Positions 1 through 6,603 of a DNA stretch of 7,019 nucleotides are shown here, piece after piece. Origin of the DNA: an uncultured Actinomycetes bacterium (GTDB taxonomy: Bacteria > Actinomycetota > Actinomycetes > S36-B12 > UBA5976); the NCBI GenBank assembly GCA_903951185.1, contig CAJBBC010000006.1, positions 1 through 7,019 of the forward strand. Reading direction: 5' to 3'. Every line of letters starts with the position of its first letter. Position 1 is the first letter of the stretch. The position numbers were made by a program, and so were the translations under genes. Below the pieces are notes generated by a model. It searched no databases and had not been told where the DNA came from. It saw only the letters and a list, made by a program, of their open reading frames with translations.

Positions 1-12
1 CAAGTTTCAGTT

Positions 13-42
13 GTCCTCGAGGACAGGACCTTCCCCTGTCCT
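13..42. repeat. Strong small hairpin with an alternative palindrome
   Basis: AGGACAGG (20-27) pairs perfectly with CCTGTCCT (35-42) around a 7-base loop. The 12-base palindrome GTCCTCGAGGAC (13-24) shares its right half with that stem, so the two foldings exclude each other. No T-run follows on either strand, so this is not a standard intrinsic terminator. It may be the 3' end of a transcript entering from the left, a protein-binding site, or part of a leader. The structure is seen directly; its role is unknown. Confidence 0.5.
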
Positions 43-78
43 GATAATTGAAAAGATATGCCCGTGACTTCCCGCAAT

Positions 79-106
79 TTGAGTGCCACGCCGTAGCGAT
101 TATTAA
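79..106 (+). promoter_or_regulatory. Weak candidate promoter for the uppS-paiB unit
   Basis: TTGAGT (79-84) and TATTAA (101-106) are separated by 16 bases; each matches four of six positions of the housekeeping -35/-10 consensus. Transcription would begin around 113 and leave a leader of under 50 bases before the GTG at 160. AT-rich DNA yields such matches by chance, so this is only a suggestion. Confidence 0.25.
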
Positions 107-159
107 CAAAATATGAACAGTGAATGGTGCACTAGGCCAGGCCAACTATCCTTAACAAT

Positions 160-936
160 GTGGGAAAAATTCGCAGTGCTATCGGAGAATTCGCCTACGA
201 GATCTATGGGCATCGGTTAGTTTCTGCTTTACCTCAAAACGAGTTACCTAAACATGTCGGCGTAATTTTAGATGGTAATCGACGGTGGGCTGCTGACCAA
301 GGTTCTTCAACTGCGCATGGTCACCGAGTTGGCGGCGAAAAAATTGCTGAATTCTTAGGTTGGTGTGAAGAGCTAAGTATTGAAGTAGTAACACTGTGGT
401 TACTTTCCACTGATAACCTCTCGCGCAATCAAACTGAGTTATCAGCTTTACTTAAAATAATTGATGAAACTGTTCAGGATTTAGCCCAGACCAAACGTTG
501 GCGAATCAATCCAGTTGGCGCATTAAATATGTTGCCAGTTGAAATTGCCGAATCACTTAAATCCGTTCAAGTAGCCACTGAAAAAATTCCAGGAATTTTA
601 GTTAATGTAGCAATTGGTTATGGTGGCCGCCGTGAAGTAGTTGATGCTGTTAAGTCGTTGATGCAAGAGCATGCTAGCGCCGGAACTTCTTTAGAGGAAT
701 TGGCAAATGTAATTGATGTGGAACATATTGCAGATCATCTTTATACAAAAGGTCAGCCGGATCCTGATTTAGTTATCCGCACTTCAGGTGAACAACGTCT
801 TAGTGGTTTTCTACTCTGGCAAAGTGCTCATTCTGAATTTTATTTTGAAGAAGCGTACTGGCCTAATTTCCGAAAAATTGACTTCTTGCGTGCACTGCGT
901 TCATATGCAGCCAGACATCGAAGGTATGGCATTTAA
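160..936 (+). CDS. uppS: Isoprenyl transferase, short-chain Z-prenyl (farnesyl) diphosphate synthase type
   Basis: This cytosolic cis-prenyltransferase condenses isopentenyl diphosphate with an allylic diphosphate, a step towards the polyprenyl phosphate carrier of cell-wall synthesis. The 258 residues match the family in length. Visible motifs are HVGVILDGNRRWA (32-44, with the Mg/diphosphate-binding Asp38), TLWLLSTDNLSR (78-89), GYGGR (153-157) and RTSGEQRLSGFLLWQ (207-221), followed by the usual SEFYF...W region. The form STDNL, instead of the STENW usual in long-chain undecaprenyl synthases, is typical of the actinobacterial short-chain enzyme (M. tuberculosis Rv1086, Z,E-farnesyl diphosphate synthase), so a short-chain product is inferred. 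The start is GTG at 160. An ATG at 158 overlaps it but is in another frame. No clear Shine-Dalgarno sequence is seen. The stop lies one base before the next gene, which points to a shared transcript. Confidence 0.95.
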   Translation: MGKIRSAIGEFAYEIYGHRLVSALPQNELPKHVGVILDGNRRWAADQGSSTAHGHRVGGEKIAEFLGWCEELSIEVVTLWLLSTDNLSRNQTELSALLKIIDETVQDLAQTKRWRINPVGALNMLPVEIAESLKSVQVATEKIPGILVNVAIGYGGRREVVDAVKSLMQEHASAGTSLEELANVIDVEHIADHLYTKGQPDPDLVIRTSGEQRLSGFLLWQSAHSEFYFEEAYWPNFRKIDFLRALRSYAARHRRYGI

Positions 937-937
937 C

Positions 938-1594
938 ATGTACATGCCTAAGCAGTTTGAAGTCACGGAACTTGATGAAGTGAAAAAATTTGTGGCCCAA
1001 GTTAGATCCGCCGATTTAATTACCACAGATAATTCCGGCCAACCTTTAGCAACTTTGATGCCCTGTCTTTGGCTGCCAGGAAAGACTGATTTTGGTCAAC
1101 TAGTAATGCATATGTCACGTGGCAATGATCAGTGGAAATCAATTTCTGACGGTCAACTAGGTCTAGCTATCGTGCATGGCGTCCAGGCATATATTTCACC
1201 TAATAATTACGCCAGTAAATCCGAAACTGGAAAAGTTGTGCCAACTTGGAATTACACTTCAGTGCACTTGAGTGGAACAGTTACGGTCACGCACGATACG
1301 CAGGAACTGCTTCAAATTGTCGAAGAATTAACTGACCATCATGAGAAAACAGAAATTAAACCTTGGCAAGTGTCAGATGCGCCAGAAGATTACATTGCTG
1401 CTCAATTAAGGGCGATAGTTGGCGTCAGACTTGAAATAAACAAAGTAGAAGCCAAAGCGAAATTAAACCAAAATAGAAGTTCGGCGGATCGAGCTGGCGT
1501 AATTACTGCATTAGAGGAAAGTTCAAATCCCGAAGATCTGCTTATTGCAAATTTAATGTCTGCTGAGAATGATCAAGTTAATCGCTTAAGTTAA
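938..1594 (+). CDS. paiB: PaiB-family FMN-binding split-barrel protein
   Basis: The predicted product is 218 residues, the usual size of the family. It begins MYMPKQF, as PaiB proteins typically do (MYxPxxF). Diagnostic parts are the RGNDQW segment (61-66), the stretch YISPNNYASK...GKVVPTWNY (85-106) and the C-terminal LNQNRSSADRAGVITALE (176-193), which matches the PaiB pattern of a Lys/Leu-rich lead-in, QNR, then DR and V. Such proteins bind flavin in a split-barrel fold. Bacillus subtilis PaiB is described as a repressor of protease and sporulation genes, but the role in actinobacteria is not settled and regulation versus flavin redox chemistry cannot be decided here. The reading frame is open from 788, but the ATG at 938 fits the family N terminus, has GAAGG at 920-924, and lies one base after the uppS stop. 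Translational coupling with uppS is likely. Confidence 0.88.
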   Translation: MYMPKQFEVTELDEVKKFVAQVRSADLITTDNSGQPLATLMPCLWLPGKTDFGQLVMHMSRGNDQWKSISDGQLGLAIVHGVQAYISPNNYASKSETGKVVPTWNYTSVHLSGTVTVTHDTQELLQIVEELTDHHEKTEIKPWQVSDAPEDYIAAQLRAIVGVRLEINKVEAKAKLNQNRSSADRAGVITALEESSNPEDLLIANLMSAENDQVNRLS

Positions 1595-1597
1595 GCG
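1583..1597. repeat. 15-base palindrome across the paiB stop codon and the RNA 3' end
   Basis: CGCTTAA (1583-1589) and TTAAGCG (1591-1597) are perfect inverted copies around a single base. As RNA this gives about five pairs with a five-base loop. It contains the paiB stop codon (1592-1594) and touches the last bases of the structured RNA on the other strand. It could help end either convergent transcript, but neither strand shows a convincing U-run after it. Confidence 0.4.
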
Positions 1598-1864
1598 ACA
1601 TCCACCTGGCCGACCTGATCTTCGACCCCACAATCGCCCACTGGATAATTCGCAGCGTCAATTCGCCACTACTAAATCTCGCTTGCTAAAACACAATCAA
1701 GTTGTGATCAAGCAAGGTAGGACTTACTTCTAAACCGCACCGTGCTCAGCGACCAAATGTCGCCTTACGTGGACCGCTTTGCCTGCGGCTGGCATCGGCT
1801 TGTTACACAAATAACTTCGAAGTATTACTGGTGTAACGCAATCACGGACCCAGGTGGATGCCGT
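1595..1864 (-). ncRNA. Structured non-coding RNA following comF; candidate raiA-motif RNA
   Basis: This gap has no credible protein gene but is strongly structured. Bases 1850-1863 pair with 1596-1609 as a continuous 14-bp closing helix if read on the - strand (one G:U); read on the + strand the same helix is broken by an A-C mismatch. Inside are hairpins 1802-1837 (7 bp, then an upper stem with two G:U pairs), 1773-1789 (CCGC/GCGG plus a G:U), 1749-1763 (GCGAC/GTCGC, five-base loop) and 1682-1716 (6 bp outer, 5 bp inner). A possible 5-bp helix joins 1843-1847 to 1740-1744. All the G:U pairs inspected in the hairpins favour the - strand, the strand of comF. The core is GC-rich: 38 of 60 bases at 1741-1800, against 18 of 60 at 2101-2160 in comF. 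I do not see RNase P, tmRNA or SRP RNA signatures. The place just after comF, where raiA sits in relatives, suggests the raiA motif; that identity is inference. Confidence 0.72.
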
Positions 1865-1870
1865 ACTTCT

Positions 1871-1876
1871 AAATTA
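1871..1876 (-). promoter_or_regulatory. Candidate -10 box for the structured RNA
   Basis: On the - strand TAATTT (1876 to 1871) fits the TANNNT form of a -10 element and overlaps the comF stop codon. It is followed by six bases and then by base 1864, where the closing helix of the RNA begins, which is the right distance for a start site. The -35 region (around 1894-1900) is poor. The RNA could instead be cut from the comF transcript. Confidence 0.27.
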
Positions 1877-2488
1877 GTGCAATTTCGATGATGCACATAA
1901 CCCGATCCCAATAATTGAATCCGCACCGGCCTCTTTGAGGGCGACTGCGGCGGCGGCCATAGTTGATCCAGTTGTAACCACATCGTCTAACAGGAATACC
2001 TGACCATGAATTGCCTTAGTGCTGCGAAAGGCATTTTGCATATTTTCGGCTCGTTGTAGTTGGGTTAAGCCGACTTGATCCTGCACCAGGTGCCTAAACC
2101 CAAGTACTTTTTTTACTTGAATTTTGGAATCTAGTTTCTTAAGTTGGTTAGCCAAGTTACCGATGGTATCTATTTGCCTTAAGGCAATTTTTTCAGAACT
2201 AGATGGGATTGGCACAATGGTTATGTTTGTTAAAGGTTCAAAGCATTTAGCTAAAAGAACTTCTGCTAGCCCTCGGCCTAATTGATAATTGCCACTTTTA
2301 TATTCAATAATTCGATCGCGTAACCAGCCTTCGTAGCTATGTGCACAAATTACTTCGTCGATATTATTTAGATCAAATTTTTTAACTTGGTTAAGTTGCA
2401 GTAAACACCGATCACAGAGTGCTAAACCAAAGCGCTTACAGTTTAGGCAAGCAGGGGTAAAAAGTAGGTCGGTTAATTTTGAGTACAC
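1874..2488 (-). CDS. comF: ComF-family phosphoribosyltransferase-like protein
   Basis: The 204-residue protein opens with four cysteines (C14, C17, C25, C28) in a CxxC...CxxC arrangement, the zinc-finger part of ComF proteins. It then has a type I phosphoribosyltransferase region with VPIPSS (92-97), DQVGLTQLQRAENMQNAF (137-154) and the PRPP-binding loop VFLLDDVVTTGST (164-176). ComF helps bring transforming DNA into the cytoplasm in naturally competent bacteria, but the gene is widespread in Actinobacteria without proof of that role. The basic RGxN/D segment usual after VPxP is replaced here by ALRQIDTIG (102-110). The start is GTG at 2488, with no good Shine-Dalgarno sequence. It lies 71 bases after lpqB. 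TTGAAA at 2517-2522 is a faint -35-like match, but its partner (2494-2499) is poor, so read-through from the mtr operon is equally possible. Confidence 0.88.
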   Translation of the reverse strand: MYSKLTDLLFTPACLNCKRFGLALCDRCLLQLNQVKKFDLNNIDEVICAHSYEGWLRDRIIEYKSGNYQLGRGLAEVLLAKCFEPLTNITIVPIPSSSEKIALRQIDTIGNLANQLKKLDSKIQVKKVLGFRHLVQDQVGLTQLQRAENMQNAFRSTKAIHGQVFLLDDVVTTGSTMAAAAVALKEAGADSIIGIGLCASSKLH

Positions 2489-2559
2489 TTACAGATTTAA
2501 TAAGTTTTGCAAAGTCTTTCAAAGAGATTTTCAGCATTCTGAATAAAACAACTTTGTGG

Positions 2560-4311
2560 CTAATTAGCGAAATATGGCGACGCGCCTTCAACTAGATCGG
2601 CCCACTGGGTGCCAGATTGTTTTGCCACCATTAATTTGGCACCGGAAACTGTTCCCACGTAAATTTGCTTGCCAATTGAACTTGCAATTGTTTGGGCACC
2701 AATTGGCGCAGCAATTGAACTTGTTGTCCCGGTGGTTATATCCACATCAAAAACTAAACTGCCACCAGTTAAGTCGCTGCCTAGGACCGCAATAGATGTA
2801 GGTGTCTGCCAAGCAAGATCTTTGATTGCTGTAATTGTGCGCTCGACTAGATGTAACCCGACAATCCTAGAAACGGAGTCGATTTCCACAATTGCACCTA
2901 AAAGAAGCAGGTCTGTTGAACCATCTGAAATAACTAAAGCGATTCGAGTTCCGTCATGTGCAATTGATACTTGCTTGACTTGATCAACATTTGCAAAATT
3001 AGATGAATCAAAATCTATTTTTTGCTTTTGACCTTTTGTGTCAATTTTGAAAATTCCATTACCGTAATCGGAATAGTAGATACTGCCAAACTTGTCCCAG
3101 CTAGGTTTTGAAACTGATTGGCCCGAAGCTACAACTGAAAATTGGCCACCTCGACCAGTATTGAATAAAACTTTTTTTCCATCCACTGACACACCAGCGA
3201 TACTGCCACCGTCAATGTCACCAATTGACTCACCTAAAGTAACTTGCGAGTCTTGTGAAACTTGAACCATTGGAGTTAAAACCCCATCAACTCCGTAGGA
3301 AAAAACTTGGTTATCTTTAACAAAGTGCAAAAGTTCAGCGCCAGTAAATTGAGCTGGGTTATAGGAAGCCCAATCTTGACCTGTTTGCCTGGTGCTTACA
3401 CCGGTGATTGAAACTGGTTGCCCAGAGACTTTTATCTCAATTGAGCTCACATTCGGAAGCGAATTCAAGGTCCACACTAATTGCGCAGACATTAATGCTC
3501 GAGTGGCTTGGTCTGTACTAAGTATTTGATTTGTTAAATCAACTGTGGCTACTCCATCTACAACAGGTACCGAGCCATAAGTAAGTTTTGTGCCGACTGG
3601 AAATGAATTTGATACTGCTTGGGCAATTTTGTTTGAAGGACCGTCTAATAAGGCTTGCACTAATGAAGTAGCTAATCCAGTTAGATTCGCAGGCAATAAG
3701 ACTGTATCCGGAACTAAATTCTTACGATCCGCATCTAAGAAGTATGCAGGGTACCCATTGAAACTGCGCTCTATGTCATTTGAGGTAAGTAGTACGCCAT
3801 CAGCAAGTGCGCTAATGCGCCATTGATCATTTTCATTTTTAATCAAGTCGAAAGCAGCAGTTAACTGGGTCCCTTTTGGTTCTACCGTGAGGTATCCAGT
3901 TGAATCGATTTGACCAAACTTTGAAAGGCTTGCCAGCGCGCCAGATTGCGTTTGAGTTATTTCTAAACTGCCACTTTCGTAAATTGTGATAGCTGAATCG
4001 GAGCGCCAAGTTTGGGCAGCTGCTTGCGTTAAATACTCACGGGCAATTCCATAATCATCGCGAGTGTCAGCTAGAGCCGTCAGGAATCCATTAACTACGG
4101 CAATTTGATCCATTCCATCAATGGGAGGTCGACCAATTACCTGAATAAATTGATTCGGCTGATTAACAGTCAAATCTTGTCCATATTTAATAGGTGCCGA
4201 GACTGGAATACTTGAGCAGCCTGAGACTAAAAGTACAGTTGTGAAGATGCTTACGGCTGTTCTTATGTGTACTGCTGTGTTTTTAGTTGCTCCAGTTTTT
4301 ATGCGGCTCAC
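2560..4311 (-). CDS. lpqB: Lipoprotein LpqB, partner of the MtrAB two-component system
   Basis: The 583 residues agree with the size of mycobacterial LpqB. A short basic N terminus and hydrophobic stretch (about 17-31) lead to the lipobox LVSGC, with Cys32 as the predicted lipidated residue, so the mature protein is anchored on the outer side of the membrane. A GerMN-like domain lies at about 205-300 (LVQALLDGPSN, then VATVDLTNQIL and the SAQLVWTLNSLPNVSSIEI helix-strand part). The region from about 325 to 575 has repeated short strands with SVDGKKVLF and AHDGTRIALV, as expected for the C-terminal beta-propeller. In mycobacteria LpqB contacts the MtrB sensor domain and affects MtrA phosphorylation. 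Its GTG start overlaps the mtrB stop as GTGA (4308-4311), a sign of translational coupling. Confidence 0.95.
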   Translation of the reverse strand: MSRIKTGATKNTAVHIRTAVSIFTTVLLVSGCSSIPVSAPIKYGQDLTVNQPNQFIQVIGRPPIDGMDQIAVVNGFLTALADTRDDYGIAREYLTQAAAQTWRSDSAITIYESGSLEITQTQSGALASLSKFGQIDSTGYLTVEPKGTQLTAAFDLIKNENDQWRISALADGVLLTSNDIERSFNGYPAYFLDADRKNLVPDTVLLPANLTGLATSLVQALLDGPSNKIAQAVSNSFPVGTKLTYGSVPVVDGVATVDLTNQILSTDQATRALMSAQLVWTLNSLPNVSSIEIKVSGQPVSITGVSTRQTGQDWASYNPAQFTGAELLHFVKDNQVFSYGVDGVLTPMVQVSQDSQVTLGESIGDIDGGSIAGVSVDGKKVLFNTGRGGQFSVVASGQSVSKPSWDKFGSIYYSDYGNGIFKIDTKGQKQKIDFDSSNFANVDQVKQVSIAHDGTRIALVISDGSTDLLLLGAIVEIDSVSRIVGLHLVERTITAIKDLAWQTPTSIAVLGSDLTGGSLVFDVDITTGTTSSIAAPIGAQTIASSIGKQIYVGTVSGAKLMVAKQSGTQWADLVEGASPYFAN

Positions 4312-5861
4312 TTCGCACCAGCTTCAATTGGATAACTCTCAATTTCATTTTTTTGACTAATCGGTAGCGTCAACACAAAGTGTGCACCTTTTCCAGGTGC
4401 GGCCCAAACTTGAATGTCTCCCCCGTGAAGCTTTGCATCTTCAGCTGAAATTGAGAGACCTAAGCCAGTACCACCTAAAGTTCGCTTCCGCGCTGGGTCA
4501 GCTCGCCAGAACCTATCAAATACTCGACCCAAATCTTCGGGATTCATTCCCTGTCCACGGTCACGAACACCAACGCTAATCGCTGAACTATTTGCTTTCA
4601 CGGTCACATCAATTTGTTTTTCATCTGCGTGCTCTATTGCATTGGCAATGAGATTTCTAATTATTCGACTGATTCTTCGAGAATCTGCTTCAACATAATT
4701 TGTGACTGTAGGCTGAAATAAAGTAATACTCGAGCCATGATTTCGAACAATTTCATTGGCAGCTTCGATTTCACTAGAAACTAGCTGCGCTAAATCAAAT
4801 GGCGAGATATCTAAGATAGTTACACCAGCGTCAATTTTGCTCATTTCGAGTAAGTCACTTAGCAGCAAATCAAATCGATCAACCTGGTTGCGAAGTAGCT
4901 CAGCTGATCGGGCAACTTCTGGATCAAGTTGGGCTCGCGAGTCATAAATCATTTCACTCGCCATTCGCACTGTTGTTAATGGCGTGCGCAACTCATGCGA
5001 AACATCTGAAACGAATTGTTGTTGCAAAGTTGATAAGTGTTCAAGCCTAGTGATTTGGCTTTTCAAGCTTTCGGCCATGTTGTTAAATGAAGTGGCTAAC
5101 CTAGCTAAATCATCATCACCGCGCACTGCTAATCGTTGATCTAAGTCACCGCTTGCCAATTGCCCAGCAACTTGAACCGCTTGACGGATTGGGTCAGTTA
5201 CTCGGCTTGTTACAAACCAGGCTAAGACTCCCAATCCAATCAAAATTGCAATACCAGTAGCACCCACACCACTTCGCACTAATAAAACTGTTTGTTGTTC
5301 GGCCGTTAGGGGAAAAAGTAAATACAACTCATATTCACCAACCCGTGGAACTATAACCGGCGCTCCAACAACTATTCCGTTAATAGTTGGACCGTCGTCG
5401 TATCGAACTAATGTGTAAGTCCATGCCTGTCTACCTGACTGAGCCACAGCAGTTCGAAGTTCCAATGGAATTGAACTTTCACTTACTAATCGAGTTCCGC
5501 GTTCAGGCATCCCAGATAACTTGGGATCAGCTAGAAGTAAGGCATCGTAGGAGCCTGATGATCCAGCTCGAACAGCAATTGCCGTAATTGCCGAGTCGAC
5601 TAGTCGAGTCACATTTGGTGCGCCAATTCCAGTGTCAGATGCATTCAATAAACGTTGCACTTCAAGTTGGGCCGCAGTTGCTTCAGTTAAGACACTTTGC
5701 TCTTTGGCTGCTAAAAGTCCGCCAGTAACTTGTTGGAGTAGAACAACACCTAAGCCACCTAGAGCGATAGATGATATAACTACCGTAATAGTGACTAGGC
5801 GTAGCCGTAAGTTACGTCGCCAAATAAGCGATAACTTCGAGCGTTCTAAATTCTCGCTCAC
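4308..5861 (-). CDS. mtrB: Sensor histidine kinase MtrB
   Basis: This 517-residue membrane kinase is somewhat shorter than the M. tuberculosis protein (about 567). Transmembrane segments at about 21-44 and 193-217 frame an extracytoplasmic sensor domain of about 150 residues. A HAMP linker (about 218-270) and the HisKA box SDVSHELRTPL follow, with His289 as the phosphorylation site and the E/T residues typical of kinases that also act as phosphatases. The ATPase part shows the N box NLIANAIEHA (403-412), G1 DRGQGM (434-439), the F box FDRFW (448-452) and G2 GGTGLGL (463-469), so all catalytic motifs are intact. It autophosphorylates and passes phosphate to MtrA, controlling cell-wall and division genes in relatives. 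The GTG start is three bases after the mtrA stop, so the two are co-expressed. Confidence 0.97.
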   Translation of the reverse strand: MSENLERSKLSLIWRRNLRLRLVTITVVISSIALGGLGVVLLQQVTGGLLAAKEQSVLTEATAAQLEVQRLLNASDTGIGAPNVTRLVDSAITAIAVRAGSSGSYDALLLADPKLSGMPERGTRLVSESSIPLELRTAVAQSGRQAWTYTLVRYDDGPTINGIVVGAPVIVPRVGEYELYLLFPLTAEQQTVLLVRSGVGATGIAILIGLGVLAWFVTSRVTDPIRQAVQVAGQLASGDLDQRLAVRGDDDLARLATSFNNMAESLKSQITRLEHLSTLQQQFVSDVSHELRTPLTTVRMASEMIYDSRAQLDPEVARSAELLRNQVDRFDLLLSDLLEMSKIDAGVTILDISPFDLAQLVSSEIEAANEIVRNHGSSITLFQPTVTNYVEADSRRISRIIRNLIANAIEHADEKQIDVTVKANSSAISVGVRDRGQGMNPEDLGRVFDRFWRADPARKRTLGGTGLGLSISAEDAKLHGGDIQVWAAPGKGAHFVLTLPISQKNEIESYPIEAGAK

Positions 5862-5864
5862 GAA

Positions 5865-6542
5865 TTAAACAGATCCAGCTTTGTAGCCAACACCACGCAC
5901 AGTTAAAACTATTTCAGGGCGCTCAGGATCTTTTTCAACTTTTGCCCTTAATCGTTGAACATGCACATTTACTAAACGTGTATCTGCCGCATGCTGGTAT
6001 TCCCAAACTTCTTCTAGTAATAACTCTCTTGTGAAAACTTGCCATGGTCGCTTTGCCAACGTTGCAAGTAACTTAAATTCCAAAACAGTTAGTGGCAAAA
6101 TCTGGTCATCTCGTTTTACGCTGTGTCCGGCTAAGTCGATTATTAAGTCACCAATCTTAAGTTCTTTAGTGGTTGGCGCTTCAATTTTTCGAAGCCGTGC
6201 ACGAATTCGGGCAATAAGTTCTTTATTTTTGATTGGTTTAACAATGTAATCATCAGCCCCAGACTCAAGTCCCGTAACAATATCTTGTGAGTCACTGCGC
6301 GCAGTTAGCATCACAATTGGGACTCCACTTTCCATTCGGATGGCCCGGCAAATATCAATGCCGTCGCGACCAGGCAACATTAAGTCGAGTAAAACTAAAT
6401 CAGGATCATGTTTGTGAAATGCATCCATAGCTTTATCGCCATCTGCACAGAAAAATGGTTCGAAACCTTCGGCGCGCAAAACGATTCCCAGAATTTCGGA
6501 AATCGCTTGGTCATCATCAACAACCAAAATACGAGCAACCAC
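5865..6542 (-). CDS. mtrA: DNA-binding response regulator MtrA (OmpR family)
   Basis: This 225-residue response regulator is close to the 228 residues of M. tuberculosis MtrA. The receiver domain opens VARILVVDDDQ, with the acidic pocket, phosphorylation site Asp53 in LLDLMLPGRDG, switch Thr80 in MLTARSD and Lys102 in IVKPI. The C-terminal winged helix (about 128-222) includes TVLEFKLLATL and the recognition-helix part RLVNVHVQRLRAKVE, ending in VRGVGYKAG. I chose the GTG at 6542 rather than the upstream TTG at 6557, because GAAAGG (6555-6550) sits seven bases before the GTG and the family begins right there. mtrA leads the mtrA-mtrB-lpqB operon. In relatives MtrA is essential and binds targets in cell-wall, division and replication genes. 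No clear promoter is seen upstream. Confidence 0.97.
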   Translation of the reverse strand: MVARILVVDDDQAISEILGIVLRAEGFEPFFCADGDKAMDAFHKHDPDLVLLDLMLPGRDGIDICRAIRMESGVPIVMLTARSDSQDIVTGLESGADDYIVKPIKNKELIARIRARLRKIEAPTTKELKIGDLIIDLAGHSVKRDDQILPLTVLEFKLLATLAKRPWQVFTRELLLEEVWEYQHAADTRLVNVHVQRLRAKVEKDPERPEIVLTVRGVGYKAGSV

Positions 6543-6549
6543 AATCGAA

Positions 6550-6555
6550 CCTTTC
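6550..6555 (-). promoter_or_regulatory. Ribosome binding site that fixes the mtrA start
   Basis: GAAAGG on the - strand (6555 to 6550) lies seven bases before GTG 6542. It overlaps the first codons of the longer TTG reading, so it supports the shorter MtrA. Confidence 0.65.
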
Positions 6556-6590
6556 AATAACTATTAGAAATTTACCGTTAAATCGGCTTT

Positions 6591-6595
6591 AAGGG
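6591..6595 (+). promoter_or_regulatory. Ribosome binding site before the TTG start of the GtrA gene
   Basis: AAGGG is followed by eight bases and then TTG at 6604. This is the best Shine-Dalgarno match near the gene and is why the longer start is preferred over GTG 6652, which has none. Confidence 0.55.
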
Positions 6596-6603
6596 TATTT
6601 ATC

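Noticed and set aside
1..51. Possible C-terminal end of a gene entering from the left (frame open to the TGA at 49)
   Set aside because: About 16 codons with no recognisable motif, overlapping the hairpin; too short to support.
158..160. ATG as the uppS start
   Set aside because: It is out of frame with the conserved protein; the GTG at 160 is the in-frame start.
788..937. Longer N terminus for the PaiB-like protein beginning at 788
   Set aside because: It lies entirely within the conserved C-terminal coding part of uppS in another frame, and the family N terminus begins at the ATG at 938.
1595..1864. Known housekeeping RNA (RNase P, tmRNA, SRP RNA) in the gap
   Set aside because: I do not find the conserved RNase P GAGGAAAGTCC core, a tRNA-like CCA end with tag frame, or the SRP hairpin core on either strand.
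1595..1864. Small mobile element (MITE-like) with terminal inverted repeats
   Set aside because: The ends are inverted copies, but no target-site duplication or transposase remnant is seen, and the internal hairpins with strand-specific G:U pairs fit an RNA better.
2574..2983. Open frames on the + strand opposite lpqB
   Set aside because: They are shadows of the well-supported lpqB frame with no recognisable domain or ribosome binding site.
4382..6249. Open frames on the + strand opposite mtrB and mtrA
   Set aside because: They are antisense to intact conserved domains and show no features of real proteins.
6543..6557. Longer MtrA beginning at TTG 6557
   Set aside because: The added codons contain the ribosome binding site for GTG 6542 and have no family match.
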